From: Lingula anatina
Lineage: Eukaryota > Brachiopoda > Lingulata > Lingulida > Lingulidae
Direction of reading: 5' to 3'
Assembly: GCF_001039355.2 (NCBI RefSeq)
Contig: NW_019775857.1
Location: forward strand, 224,648-267,660
DNA length: 43,013 nt
In this document: positions 12,346 to 22,788 of the stretch, piece by piece
Numbering within the stretch: the first letter of the stretch is position 1
How the letters are laid out: every line of letters begins with the position of its first letter
Program-made: the position numbers and the translations under genes
Notes under the pieces: model-generated
What the model was told of the DNA's origin: nothing
Databases searched by the model: none
What the model saw: the letters and a program-made list of their open reading frames with translations, nothing else

Positions 12346-13438
12346 AAATGTTGATTGTGTACATTAAGACAGAATAACAACGTAAAATAGCAGACCATGA
12401 CATCGAATAAAGAAAGAATTCGCCTTTCCTGTGATACAATATTCAGTTTGGGTGAGTTTTATATCAGCGTGTAGCCTTTTGGGGTGAGAAAAAGGCCATC
12501 CGCCGAAGCCATGGAAGTTTTTAGGGTAGGTGCACACAGACAGAAAGTCATGTATTCTGGCAGCCTCTAGGTATTTGCCTGTGCATTTCTGCATTGACAA
12601 ACCTCCATAATCTGCTCATGTTTCATTTTATGTTATTACTAGTTCATGGTAGAGTCATATTGTACCCCCAGGGTAGGCACTGGTGGTACCCATGTTTTCA
12701 GTCCCCACCCTTCTTGTGTGCTGTATATATCGCATCTCCCCTATTCGCTTGATGGGACCATATTTACCAAAGTTATGCTGTTTTTTATTTTCATTTTTAT
12801 TATTTTTTTTTCAGCATATTTGCTATACTGTTAACACATGTCAAGGAAAACTTATAGGCCTGTTGTCTTGAAACTCACAGGAGTGATCAACCTTACTTAA
12901 ATACAGGTCGAGTTTGAAAACCAGCTTGATCAGTTGATGGGACCATTTTTACAAAAGTTCTGCTGTTTTTTTTATTTTTTATTTTTTTATTTTTTTTATT
13001 TTATCCACCATTATACAGATAACATGAAAACCATGTGATATTTTGCTTTAAAACTTGTAGGACAGATTTGTAGGACTATTTTACAGATCAAGTTAAAAAA
13101 TAAGCTTGATAGGTTCAGTTTGGATAAATTTATGCCTTTTTTGTATATATATACATAGTCTTTCTTCAGTTTCAATTCTGAGGCATGTTAACAACTCATT
13201 ATTGAACTAATTAGATATACGTAAAAGTGTTATTTTGACTTTTTCTTCATCGATCTTAACAATGTTGTAAGTTGATATAAAAATGATGCTAAACTTGCTG
13301 TTGTGTATTGTGTAATTAAGTATAATAGGTATTTTTTTATGGACCACCCTATAGATTTTAAATGCTAAATAACATGGAATGACTGCATTGTATTTATGTG
13401 TTTCTCCCTATGTACATGTATATCAGGAAAAGATCTTA
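12346..13438. other. Gene-free AT-rich upstream flank of SNX13 copy B
   Basis: No reading frame with coding character and no convincing exon. It holds homopolymer T tracts and the two-copy repeat at 12748-12985. Regulatory sequence for SNX13 may lie here but nothing specific can be named. Confidence 0.5.
12748..12985. repeat. Two direct copies of a GATGGGACCAT...CTGTTTTTT motif
   Basis: The roughly 50-base stretch starting GATGGGACCATATTTACCAA (about 12751) recurs as GATGGGACCATTTTTACAAA (about 12936), each followed by a T-rich tract. The spacing is about 185 bases. This is either an old tandem duplication or a dispersed repeat. Confidence 0.6.
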
Positions 13439-13610
13439 AGATATATGTATGCTCCCCAGGGAGGTGAGACCGCCTACGGAGTGCACCAGTGCAAAAATGA
13501 CCAGGCTTCCTTGACTTAAATATTCATTTATGTAATTGTATAACTTCAACCTTCGGGTTGCGATTTCTCCAATAAAGATTATTATTATGATTATTATTAT
13601 TGTTGATAAA
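13439..13610 (+). mobile_element. Probable 3' end of a non-LTR retroposon or SINE
   Basis: A compact stretch with GACCGCCTACGGAGTGCACC and CAACCTTCGGGTTGCGATTT is followed by CCAATAAAGATTATTATTAT and a run of ATT units. An AATAAAGATTATTATT tail is typical of 3' ends of CR1/Jockey-like LINEs and their SINEs. No coding part is recognisable, and the 5' boundary is a guess. Confidence 0.4.
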
Positions 13611-13689
13611 CGATCGTTTTTGGCTGAAAGAGGCCATGAAACGTCATGTCTTGTGAAACTTTTGAAATTTTACACCTCCTTTTCTTGAA

Positions 13690-13850
13690 GAGTTTCTCGT
13701 GCGCGTCGACTACAGTAAGCACGTCAAGCTAAGACGTTAGATTCTTTGTGAAACACTCCTAGTCGACTTCAGTGTAGTCGACCTAGCTAGGTCACCTAGC
13801 CTGAGCTAGTCGACTATGGATTTAAGATTCTTTGTGAAACGGGGGCCAGA
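13690..13850. mobile_element. Decayed MITE-like element with GTTTCACAAAGAATCT ends
   Basis: The motif AGATTCTTTGTGAAAC occurs at about 13740 and again at about 13824, with GTCGAC palindromes between (GTCGACTACAG, AGTCGACTTCAG, GTAGTCGACC, AGTCGACTAT). The reverse complement reads GTTTCACAAAGAATCTTAA, a common type of end in invertebrate MITEs. The opposite end is not clear. Confidence 0.35.
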
Positions 13851-13859
13851 TCTTTCAGC

Positions 13860-14789
13860 CATAGAAATAAATGTAGAGATCAGTCAGTTTGTAGTTGATC
13901 TCTGGAAAACATTTCATAGCTGTTGAGCTACCTGCTGGAGAAGTAACTCAGACCTAGCACCCCTATGATTATTCTGTAAAGTTGAGAAAGCAATATAATA
14001 TATACATACATAAAAAATTAATAAAGTATATATAATTTTATATATACTGGTAACTGTCTCACCATAATATGCCTCTTTCAACTAAATTAACATCAGATTC
14101 TGCCACTGCATTACTCTGGAGAACTGCATTCCTTTCCAACTTTACTTCAACTGGAAAGCACCCAGGGGTTGACCACCAAAAACTGTTTATTTATGCAAAT
14201 CAAGGTCCTTGTGCAAATGAAGTGTAGTGGATGTGCTTGGTCAGCACACCTATTGCAATACTGACCACATACTGACTAGTTTGTTCTTTCATACCTAATT
14301 AATGTTCTTTTGTCATTTTCTGCATCTTAACTTTTTTTTTTGGTTTATTACATAAAGATGAGGGCAAATCTGTTCTCGTGTATTGTGTAATAAAGTGTCA
14401 AGAATGGAAATAAACCCATATCAGTTTGTCAGCTTCAATCCTTCACCATGTTCAGAATCTCAGAGTAGAGCAAATTGGACATTTATATTGTTCTGTTGAT
14501 ATTTTTCTCCTCTGAACAATTTTGTTAGTTGATCGTATAAAATGATAGTGAATTGCTTAATTTATATTATGTAAAAAGCTTGAAAATGGACATTTTTCCT
14601 GTTTAAAGTCTCTACATTTGACAACTTTGCTGCCTTGTTTTTGATTCAATACAAATGTCCTTTTTTCAGCTGGTTGCATAATACCCGGAGGCAATATTGC
14701 CTCTTTGATCACGTAATTCAGTATGAATTATAAATATTCACACAGTGAATAATTAATGGCCTTGCTGGTAGTTAGAAAGAAGTTCAAAG
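13860..14789. other. Upstream flank of the first GT92 exon; no gene seen
   Basis: No exon supported. A perfect 16-base palindrome GAGGCAATATTGCCTC lies at 14688-14703, about 90 bases before the GT92 start codon. The 70 bases next to the ATG are homologous to those before the ATG at 36232, so the duplication includes the proximal promoter or 5'-UTR. Confidence 0.5.
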
Positions 14790-15598
14790 ATGGTGAACAA
14801 CACTTTTTCTCAAAACGTAACTCTACTTTTGTTGATTCTTGGGCTATTAGAATTCAGTGTGATGGTATTTGAAACTTTTTGGCTTGCAGAAAAGCAAAAT
14901 TATGCCCAAGTACAGTTGCAGATGAGCAAGGAAATACACAAAGTTGAAGAGGAAAAAAGAAGCTCATTGGATGCTATTTCTATGAGTGCACAGACGCTGG
15001 CTATGAAAACTCCTCTAAAACAGTTCGTAGAAGGGAATGGATTAACAAATGATAAAGCAAAACTAGAAATTTCATCCAAAGTGTTACAGAGCAGCCAAAA
15101 TATTGTCAATGACACAAGATTCAGAGGAAAAAACAAAAAGTCAAGCATTGTGGAAGAAACCATAAAAGAAAAAGCCAAGCGAAGGATGTCTGAGAATTTG
15201 GAGACAGGTCTGATGAATAAAACTTTTAAAGAAAATACTGTGACAGTAACATCTGAGAAGAAGAACAATCCAACAAATTACAGAAAGAAAAATCCTGTTA
15301 TTCACATAAAAGATCGCAAAAGCTGTCCAAATCTTCCAGTTGTGTTGCCCAGCATCTCGGAGCAGCAGCTGTGGCTGCCTGTCAGTAACAAAAGCTTGGA
15401 TTCCGCCAATTACATTTTCAGTGCTTACCTTGACATGAGGGAGAATTTTGCCAAAGTTTGTGTTGTGGCATATCAGTCCTCTGAACCTAACAGGCTTTAC
15501 TGCCAGCTATGGTATCAGAACAAAACTACTGGGAAACCTTACAATCAAGTAGTTCATACTACTACAGATTATATATATCGTCTCTGTGGAGGGAAAAG
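14790..15598 (+). CDS. GT92-family glycosyltransferase paralogue, first exon only
   Basis: An intact exon runs from ATG 14790 to the donor AAAAG|GTTAGTG (GT at 15599-15600). It encodes a short cytosolic tail, a signal-anchor helix (about residues 10-31, LLLLILGLLEFSVMVFETFW), a long Lys/Glu-rich stem, and the start of the catalytic region (from about IFSAYLDMRENFAKVC to LYCQLWYQN...CGGK). It closely resembles exon 1 of the complete gene at 36232, most divergent in the stem and nearly identical toward the donor. The second exon with the catalytic site is not found before the transposon boundary at 16029, so the gene is truncated here by insertion, rearrangement or a contig break. GT92 enzymes are Golgi type II transferases; C. 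elegans GALT-1 adds beta-1,4-galactose to core fucose. If the lost exon exists elsewhere this would be a functional paralogue. Confidence 0.8.
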
Positions 15599-16028
15599 GT
15601 TAGTGTGATTGTGTTTGCTATGACAACATTGATTGTGTTAGATGTGACAAATTTGTTAGAACTGACAACATTGATTGTGGTAGATGTGACTGACTGGTAG
15701 TTGTTTCAGCAATGATTACGGTAGATGTGATTTCAGCAATGATTGTTATTCATATGATAGTGATTGTGTTAGATGTAACAGCAACCTCAACCAACAATGC
15801 ACACCGTTGAAAATGAGTATGTTTTGTCATTTGACCACTCTAAAACAAACATGCAAGGGATAAGTATTCTAGATGGAACCAAAAAGACTATTTTCATATT
15901 CGTAAGCGATCTGGGAGGTAGTTTTCATATTCCTTCAAGAGACTGGAAGATGGTCAATGGGAAATTGTGAGTGATCTGAGTGCAATGATAAGGCAATTTT
16001 CATACTAGTTCAAGGGGAGTTTGTTACT
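15599..16028. repeat. Truncated GT92 intron with 42-bp repeat remnants
   Basis: The intron begins with two or three units of the same 42-bp repeat that expands at 37040-37466. From about 15890 it contains 'gtgagtgatctgagtgcaatgataaggcaattttcat' units that match 35030-35098 almost exactly up to TTGTTACT. There the DNA transposon end (GGGCC) takes over. Confidence 0.7.
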
Positions 16029-16816
16029 GGGCCATTCCGTGGTATTTTTTTGCTGTTATGGAAGGACATTTGACACTTCAAATGAAAATATTTTCAAAAG
16101 TAAAAAAGTTACAAGGTCCATTTTTTGTATGTTTATTCTTCTATATGTAAGTTATAATTAGGCAAAAAATTAGGTTTAAAAAAATTAAAGTTACGAAAAA
16201 ATTATAGTTAGCATCTCGGAAGGACGTGAAATGGACATGGAATTTTAACTTTCAACTTCAACACTAAAATTCTGCTCTGTCTGTGTAGATATTTTTAAAA
16301 TCAAATCAAAATATGAATATTTGATTATTTTACTTTCTCAGTGTATAAAAAATTTTTTGGAAAAAAAATAATAAATTTGAAAATTTTGCATATAAAAAAA
16401 TCAAGTAGGCGTCATGGAAGGACACGTCTCGGAAGGACGTTTTGTCCATTGCTAAATAAAATGTAAAATAAGGCTAATAATAATATTTTATGAATACATA
16501 CCAGCATAATTTTGATGAATAATATCAAATGTAAACATGTCTTTCCGTGGTAATATATTTCATCTTCAAACATGTTACTAATTTTGACTATAATATAAGT
16601 TCTCATCTGCTCTGATCATCTTTAAATAATATTGGGACATTTTTTGAGAAATTCTTACCAAATCTATTAATTATAAATATAATCAATTGTCTAAATTATA
16701 ATAACTTCAATATTATTCATTCAAATGAAATGTTTCTCAGTTTAAAAATGCTTCTATATATAATAATTGTGAATTTTAAGTTCAAGATTATCTTGAAAGA
16801 CATAAGGGTTTTGGGG
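16029..16816 (+). mobile_element. Left end of a TIR DNA transposon, copy 1
   Basis: It starts with GGGCCATTCCGTGGTAT and matches 18256-18830 base for base with few differences through 16594. A further 222 AT-rich bases follow to the n at 16817. The sequence at 35088-35100 (TTGTTACTGGATCC) is the same flank without the insertion, so the junction at 16028/16029 is a real transposon end. No right end belonging to this copy is seen. Confidence 0.75.
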
Positions 16817-16817
16817 N
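16817..16817. other. Undetermined base, probable contig join
   Basis: Left is transposon interior. Right begins abruptly in the middle of a polymerase reading frame. Confidence 0.6.
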
Positions 16818-17147
16818 GAGCTAGATGAGGGGGACCACATCACCACCTTCGTGTCGGGCGGGCCGAAAAACTACGCATACGTTACCGCAAAGGGAAAGAC
16901 AATTTGTAAAGTGAGGGGTATCTCACTGAATTATGAAACCTCACAAATAGTGAACTATGAGACTTTACGTAACATGGTACACGGTATAGGTCCGAAAGAG
17001 GTGTCAACAACTACACATCATAAAATTGTGCGAGACACTCTGAATAAAGAACTGCTCTCTAAAAGGGAGGATAAAGTTTACCGGGTTGTGTACACTAAAC
17101 GTGTCATTCAGCAAGACTCATTTGATACACTACCATACGGCTATTAA
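16818..17147 (+). pseudogene. C-terminal fragment of a protein-primed-type DNA polymerase B (Maverick/Polinton-like)
   Basis: Open from the n at 16817 to a TAA: about 109 residues beginning ELDEGDHITTFVSGGPKNYA and containing CKVRGISLNYETSQ. The order 'aspartate-rich, FVSGGPKNYAY, CKVRG-hydrophobic-L-N' is what I know from the C-terminal thumb region of family B polymerases in Maverick/Polinton elements and related viruses. The catalytic palm motifs would lie upstream and are lost at the n. An AATAAA (about 17391) follows within 250 bases, consistent with a natural 3' end. No other Polinton gene (integrase, ATPase, protease, capsid) is seen. The family call is from memory of motif order. Confidence 0.6.
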
Positions 17148-18255
17148 CTTTCATAAATTGCCGAGTAGTGTTGTTTATATATTTATCATTTTTCATTTTG
17201 TTGTACATACATTGTTTTGCTGTTTTAATCTGTGCATGTAATTGATAGATTCACTATACTCACTTTGCACTGCATTATGCTTAATTATTATCTTTTAGTA
17301 AATTAGACATTTATGTACATTGTTTTAATGTTTTAATGTGTATATACAACTGTTCACTATGATCAACTTACAATGCAATTATGTATTTCAATAAAATCAT
17401 GTTTTATTTACAAATTTACTTGTTTATCACTACATTGTGCCTTTTTCCTTAGTAATTCTTTAAAATCTCCGACATGCCCAGGCCCGTTCTGTGACGTCAT
17501 CCGTTACCATAGTGAAACGTAAACAAAAATAGGGAGTCTCGTTTGTTTACATTAAAAAAATTGTTTGTTTATTTTGTAAACATCCCCATTGTCCGGTATA
17601 GGTTTTTCATTGTTCAAATGATGTAACATAACAAAAGAAAAAAATGGAATTCTTTTCTCCCGTATAGTACGGATGTAACTACTTATATGGAGTGTGGGAG
17701 GCATCGTGGTGTCAGCCATATGTGAGCAAAATCAAAAACTCTTGTCAATTGTATTGTGTTCTTCATTTATGGTTTTATTGAAAAAATGGGCCCAAGATAA
17801 ATGTAAACTATTGTGAAAAACACCAGATTTGTTCTAATATATTTGCAGGAATTTTAGAATCTGTAAACCAGTCTGAAAAAGGTAATTATTAATAAAATAA
17901 ACAAAATTACAAAAATATCCTATTGAGAATGCTTAAAACCTGAAAAAGTATCATAACATGCAATTATTATATTTTAGATTTTTTTTTTTTTGGGGGGGGG
18001 GATACCAATCTGAAAGATAACAGCAACGATAAACTCTCCAAGTTCATCTGGGGTTACTTGTTGGAAGAAGATATCAGTAAGACAAGTTTTCCATATTAAA
18101 TACAGTTCATACTGAGTTCATGCTATACAGCATGTAAATATTTGAAACAGGTTTCAAGGTTGTAGGTAATGGCTTCATTACTTCGTGCATGGCGAGTAAA
18201 TATGGAACATCATATTGGATATTGCGTTTCCTTTATTAGTTAAGGTACTACTGTA
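17148..18255. other. AT-rich spacer after the polymerase fragment; no gene seen
   Basis: Contains the likely polymerase 3' UTR with AATAAA near 17391, a short hairpin (GTAAACAAA near 17518 and TTTGTTTAC near 17542), and a T-run followed by G10 at 17979-18001. No coding exon is supported. It ends in TGTA immediately before the second transposon left end. Confidence 0.5.
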
Positions 18256-18828
18256 GGGCCATTCCGTGGTATTTTTTTGCTGTTATGGAAGGACATTTGA
18301 CACTTCAAATGAAAATATTTTCAAAAGTAAAAAAGTTATAAGGTCCATTTTTTGTATGTTTATTCTTCTATATGTAAGTTATAATTAGGCAAAAAATTAG
18401 GTTTAAAAAAATTAAAGTTACGAAAAAATTATAATAAATAGTTAGCATCTCGGAAGGACGTGAAATGGACATGGAATTTTAACTTTCAACTTCAACACTA
18501 AAATTCTGCTCTGTCTGTGTAGATATTTTTAAAATCAAATCAAAATATGAATATTTGATTATTTTACTTTCTCAGTGTATAAATTTTTTTTTGGAAAAAA
18601 AATAATAAATTTGAAAATTTTGCATATAAAAAAATCAAGTAGGTGTCATGGAAGGACACGTCTCGGAAGGACGTTTTGTCCATTGCTAAATAAAATGTAA
18701 AATAAGGCTAATAATAATATTTTATGAATACATACCAGCATAATTTTGATGAATAATATCAAATGTAAACATGTCTTTCCGTGGTAATATATTTCATATT
18801 CAAACATGTTACTAATATTTTGACTATA

Positions 18829-19319
18829 ATCATAACTACTTTTATTTATTTGTCTTTAGTTACATAAAGTTGCAAGATTTCTTTACTTTGTTTATGCAAT
18901 GGCACTTCCTCTCAGACTTTACGACCTGTTCACCTGTTCAATTAGATAGCTTAGAACAATAGCCACTTCCTTTCTTGTAGTCAGAACATCAGACACTTCC
19001 TTTCTTGTAGTCTTATTGTAGTCACCTAGTAGCCCCAGATTCAATTTATTGTCCCCCATTTCCTCCCATAAATTATAGTGTAGAACCTATGTAAAGAGAT
19101 AGTTTGACTAGAGAAGTAGAGTTGACAGAGGTAGAGCAAGAGAGCAGGTCGTATTAAGAGGAGTAGAGCTGAGAAGGAGAAGAATATATTGAATAAACTG
19201 AATATAGAGAACATTTGTGTGTTAGAGTCTACTTTGAGCTGCGAGATCCCCAGACTTCTGACAACCTCTGACAAGTGAACTACATCAACAGTATTTGCTA
19301 AACTTCTAACCCTGATACT
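18829..19319 (+). repeat. 5' LTR
   Basis: 491 bases matching 28002-28492 at all but four positions. Contains a doubled CACTTCCTTTCTTGTAGTC (18964 and 18995 regions), a TATATT stretch near 19185 and an AATAAA at about 19192, suitable as promoter and polyadenylation signals. The exact outer base is ambiguous by two because AT (18829-18830) is also present in the uninterrupted copy at 16593. Confidence 0.95.
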
Positions 19320-19336
19320 GGCGGAGAACCAAAAGG
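19319..19336 (+). promoter_or_regulatory. Probable primer-binding site
   Basis: TGGCGGAGAACCAAAAGG starts exactly where the LTR match ends. Most Metaviridae primer sites begin with TGG (complement of the tRNA 3' CCA). I cannot assign the tRNA. Confidence 0.55.
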
Positions 19337-19344
19337 GCAAAAAT

Positions 19345-20397
19345 ATGGCCACCAGAAGATCCCCCAGAGCCCAGGAAGAGGAGCCAACCCGTGAGGCAGA
19401 AAGGCCAGGGCCATCTGCAGTAAATGTAAGTAGCAGAGCACCACCAACACCACCTCCTCCACCACCACCACCACCATCACAAGCAGCAGAGGGACCAAGG
19501 CAACCAGGACATCAGGTTATTTTATCCCTCCCACAACACCTCTCTCCATTTCCTTTCCGAGGAGATGAGAGTGAAAATGCAGAGGAATGGATGGGCAGAT
19601 ATGAAGAGTACTGCCAGGTAATGCAGTATAACCTGCAAATGAAACTGTCTCATTTTGCTTATTTATTAATGGATAATGCCAAGACCTGGTATTCAACTTT
19701 GGATGGTGATACCAAAGCTGACTTTGAAGCCTTAAAAAGGCAATTTTTGACAAGGTATGGACCTAGCCCAGCCACCATAAGAACAAGGACAGCAAAATTG
19801 TTTTCATGTCAGCAAGGAAATACAAAAATCAGAGACTACCTAGCAAAAATGACAAAAATGGGAAGAGAAGTCGGATTGCCGGAGCAACACATAGTTGCAG
19901 CTGTTGTGAATGGACTTGATCCTTCTATAAGGACAGCCATAATCATGAAAAACCCCCAAAACTTGAGAGACTTGCAGGAGGCTGCCACTCTGGCAGACGC
20001 TGCCTCTGCATGCAGCCCAAGTCAGGAGCCAGCACCAACAGTGGCCCAGACTGAAGTTGTGAACATGGCCAGTGTCATGTCACAGTTTGCGGAAATGCAC
20101 AAGGATATAATGAGCCAGTTGAGCCAGCTGGTCACTAAGTGTGCAAGTGTTCAAGCTGTAACAACCAATACTAATGATAGAAAAGTTTCTTTTCAGGCAA
20201 GGGAGGACAACCGTAGTCAATTTAGGCAAAGAAGTAGAGAAAGGAGCAGAGAGAGAGAAAGTGAGAAGCGCAAGTGCAATACGTGTGGTAAGTGGACGAG
20301 TCATTCTCCTTCTTCTTGTTTTGCAAAAGATAAAACTTGTTATAAATGCGGCCGCTTAGGTCACCTAGCAACTGTGTGCAGGACTATAAAACAATAG
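19345..20397 (+). CDS. gag: Gag polyprotein of the LTR element
   Basis: 350 residues from ATG 19345 to an amber TAG. The N-terminus is Pro-rich (a run of nine Pro near residues 36-44). A Retrotrans_gag capsid-like region spans about residues 65-220 (AEEWMGRYEEYC, AKTWYSTL, LTRYG, RDYLAKM). An Arg/Glu/Ser-rich basic stretch precedes two zinc knuckles: C311-C314-H320-C325, with one extra residue before the His, and a standard CX2CX4HX4C at C332-C335-H340-C345. It forms the particle and packages the RNA. The next reading frame continues in the same frame after a single stop codon (see 20392-20412). Confidence 0.93.
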   Translation: MATRRSPRAQEEEPTREAERPGPSAVNVSSRAPPTPPPPPPPPPSQAAEGPRQPGHQVILSLPQHLSPFPFRGDESENAEEWMGRYEEYCQVMQYNLQMKLSHFAYLLMDNAKTWYSTLDGDTKADFEALKRQFLTRYGPSPATIRTRTAKLFSCQQGNTKIRDYLAKMTKMGREVGLPEQHIVAAVVNGLDPSIRTAIIMKNPQNLRDLQEAATLADAASACSPSQEPAPTVAQTEVVNMASVMSQFAEMHKDIMSQLSQLVTKCASVQAVTTNTNDRKVSFQAREDNRSQFRQRSRERSRERESEKRKCNTCGKWTSHSPSSCFAKDKTCYKCGRLGHLATVCRTIKQ

Positions 20398-20412
20398 GGG
20401 TGCGAGCGCAAT
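20392..20412 (+). promoter_or_regulatory. In-frame amber codon between gag and pol (candidate stop-codon readthrough)
   Basis: Gag ends CAA TAG GGG TGC. The same frame then stays open (GGG TGC GAG CGC AAT) into ATG 20413 and the whole of pol. Only one stop separates gag from pol, the arrangement used by gammaretroviruses for readthrough. Reinitiation at ATG 20413, 16 bases after the stop codon, is the alternative. Confidence 0.6.
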
Positions 20413-22788
20413 ATGACTAAGAATATAGGTAGCAAAAGTTTACAGAAAATTGGCAATTTAGGAGTAATTTTTGTGGGTGATCGCGTTGACCACAATTGGA
20501 TAGATGTCGAGATAGGTGACAAAACGGTAAAAGCAATGATAGACACTGGGGCTACAGTTTCATGTATTTCAGAAAATCTCTTATGGCAGTTGAAAAATCA
20601 AAATTTCAAAATAAAAAATGCTGATTTGGTTGCAGTAGCTGGTGTAGGGGGAGAATTGCATAAAGTGAAGGGATGTATTACAGTAGACTTTCAAATTGGT
20701 AAAAAGCCCTTTTCCCAAAATTTTTATGTATTTCAACAGCTACCGAGAAATCTTATTTTGGGGTTAGATTTTCTTAGGAATAATGGTGCTAAATTTGATG
20801 TGAAAAATGAAACTATTACTTTCCAAAGCCATGACGCCCCAAAGACAAACAAACCTGATCATTTAGGCCTGGTGCGTGCTGTACAACAATGTAGAATTGA
20901 CCCAGGTAGAGAAGCATTAATACCAGTGAAAATTTCAGGAGTTAACAACTCAAACGCTGAAAATCTGCTTTTAGAACCCATCGAAAATAGTTACATGGTT
21001 GCCAGATGTGTGGTAAAAATAGACAAAGGTACGAGTGCATGCCGCATCTACAATCCCACTAACCAAACCATTTTCATTCCCTATGATAAATTAATGGCTA
21101 AGGCTTACCCAATAGAAGAAAGCAATCTTGTATCTCTTACTCACCCACGGCCACCTAGCGTTATGTCAGCAACCCCTTCTCATGAACAAGTGCAGGTTAG
21201 TGATGTAGAGACTAAAGCCCAGTATTTAAAACATGGTCAAGAAACTGGTATTTGCCTAGATGAGGCAGATTTAACTCAGTCACAAAAGGAACAGCTCCTT
21301 ATACTTATAGGGAAGTACAGAGAAGTTTTTGCCTCTAATTTGTCTGAGGTAGGTGAAGGTAGAGTTAAAGGTCATGTCATTGACACAGGAAATGCCCCTC
21401 CCCAGAGGCAAAGACACTATAGGCAAACCCCTGAACAGAAGGCCGAAGTAGAGAGACAGACTGACGAAATGTTAAAAAATGGCATAATAGAGGAATCTAC
21501 CAGTGAGTGGGCTAGTCCGGTTGTGTTAGTGAAAAAGAAAGATGGCTCCATGAGATTCGCTATTGATTACAGGCGACTCAACAAGGTCACGTCCCCTATT
21601 CACTTTCCTTTACCACGTCTTACTGATGTACTGGACATTCTTTCAGAATCTCAAGCTAAATTCTTTTCTTCTTTGGATCTCTTCAGTGGTTATTGGCAAC
21701 TGCCTCTAGCTGAGGAAACGAGGCATAAATCTGCATTTGTAACTCACCATGGGCACTTTCAGTTTAAACGCTTAGCTTTTGGCCTTCGCAACGCCGCGAG
21801 TTTTTATCAGTCCACTATGGCTCGTATTCTGAAAGATCTAAACTGGCGCATGGTAGCATGCTATATTGATGATATCCTGATCTTTTCCAAAACCTTTGAA
21901 GAACATCTAGAGCACCTGGAGTTAGTATTTCAGAGGCTGCAAGACGCCAATCTTTCTGTCAAAACCTCAAAGTGTAAACTAGCCACCAAAAGGGTAGCTT
22001 TCCTAGGTCATTTCATTTCCAAGGACGGGATTTCGGTTGATGCATCTAAGGTAGAGGCCGTTAAGAAGATTGCCATCCCTAAAACTCGTACTCAGGTGCG
22101 TAGCTTTTTGGGTATGTGTAATTACTACAGGCGATATGTCACAGGTTACGCCAAGATAGCTGCCCCTCTGTGTTCCCTAACTAAGAAAACTACGGACTTC
22201 CAATGGACTGATGAGTGTGATCAAGCATTTAATGATTTGAAGTCAGCTCTAGCAAACGCTCCCATACTTGTTTTTCCTGATATGAATAAAGAGTTTAATT
22301 TGACAACTGACGCCTCAGATTTTGCTATAGGCTACATGTTAAGTCAGGTAGGAGAAGACGGACGAGAGCATGTTATTGCTTATGGTTCTAGGACTTTAAG
22401 AAATGCTGAAAGAAACTATGGGGTTACGGAAAAAGAATGCTTAGCTTTAATTGAAGGCATAAGGGAATATCGCCAGTTTTTACAAAACCGTCATTTCACT
22501 ATATATACAGATCACATGCCCTTAAAATGGCTAGAGTCCAAGCAGTCGTCCAATCAGAAACTGAATAGATGGTCTTTGGAAACTCAAGGTTTACAGTACA
22601 CGGTGGTTTACAAAAAGGGAAGCCTGAATCCAGTGGATTGCTTGTCTAGACAGGATGAGGTTAACGATGGTGAAAAGGATCAAAAGCGGGAAGAAGTCAG
22701 TGTAGTTCATGCATGTAAGGTTGGTTTTCAGAAGAGTGAATGGGAAGCTACAAGGTTTATTTATAGGAAACCCAAACTGCAATGGTAA
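20413..22788 (+). CDS. pol: Pol, first part: aspartic protease, reverse transcriptase, RNase H
   Basis: 791 residues. Retropepsin active site IDTGATVS (D44). RT shows SPVVLVKKKDGSMRFAIDYR, SSLDLFSGYWQL and the catalytic YIDD at residues 484-487, then FLGHFISKDG and the RT connection. RNase H of the Ty3/Gypsy type follows, with TTDASD (D633), EKECLALI and YTDHMPLKWL (D700). The protein therefore has protease, polymerase and RNase H centres intact. It stops at TAA 22786-22788, just before the integrase, whose frame overlaps it by seven bases. In other Metaviridae these domains and integrase usually form one polyprotein, so the break is notable. Confidence 0.95.
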   Translation: MTKNIGSKSLQKIGNLGVIFVGDRVDHNWIDVEIGDKTVKAMIDTGATVSCISENLLWQLKNQNFKIKNADLVAVAGVGGELHKVKGCITVDFQIGKKPFSQNFYVFQQLPRNLILGLDFLRNNGAKFDVKNETITFQSHDAPKTNKPDHLGLVRAVQQCRIDPGREALIPVKISGVNNSNAENLLLEPIENSYMVARCVVKIDKGTSACRIYNPTNQTIFIPYDKLMAKAYPIEESNLVSLTHPRPPSVMSATPSHEQVQVSDVETKAQYLKHGQETGICLDEADLTQSQKEQLLILIGKYREVFASNLSEVGEGRVKGHVIDTGNAPPQRQRHYRQTPEQKAEVERQTDEMLKNGIIEESTSEWASPVVLVKKKDGSMRFAIDYRRLNKVTSPIHFPLPRLTDVLDILSESQAKFFSSLDLFSGYWQLPLAEETRHKSAFVTHHGHFQFKRLAFGLRNAASFYQSTMARILKDLNWRMVACYIDDILIFSKTFEEHLEHLELVFQRLQDANLSVKTSKCKLATKRVAFLGHFISKDGISVDASKVEAVKKIAIPKTRTQVRSFLGMCNYYRRYVTGYAKIAAPLCSLTKKTTDFQWTDECDQAFNDLKSALANAPILVFPDMNKEFNLTTDASDFAIGYMLSQVGEDGREHVIAYGSRTLRNAERNYGVTEKECLALIEGIREYRQFLQNRHFTIYTDHMPLKWLESKQSSNQKLNRWSLETQGLQYTVVYKKGSLNPVDCLSRQDEVNDGEKDQKREEVSVVHACKVGFQKSEWEATRFIYRKPKLQW

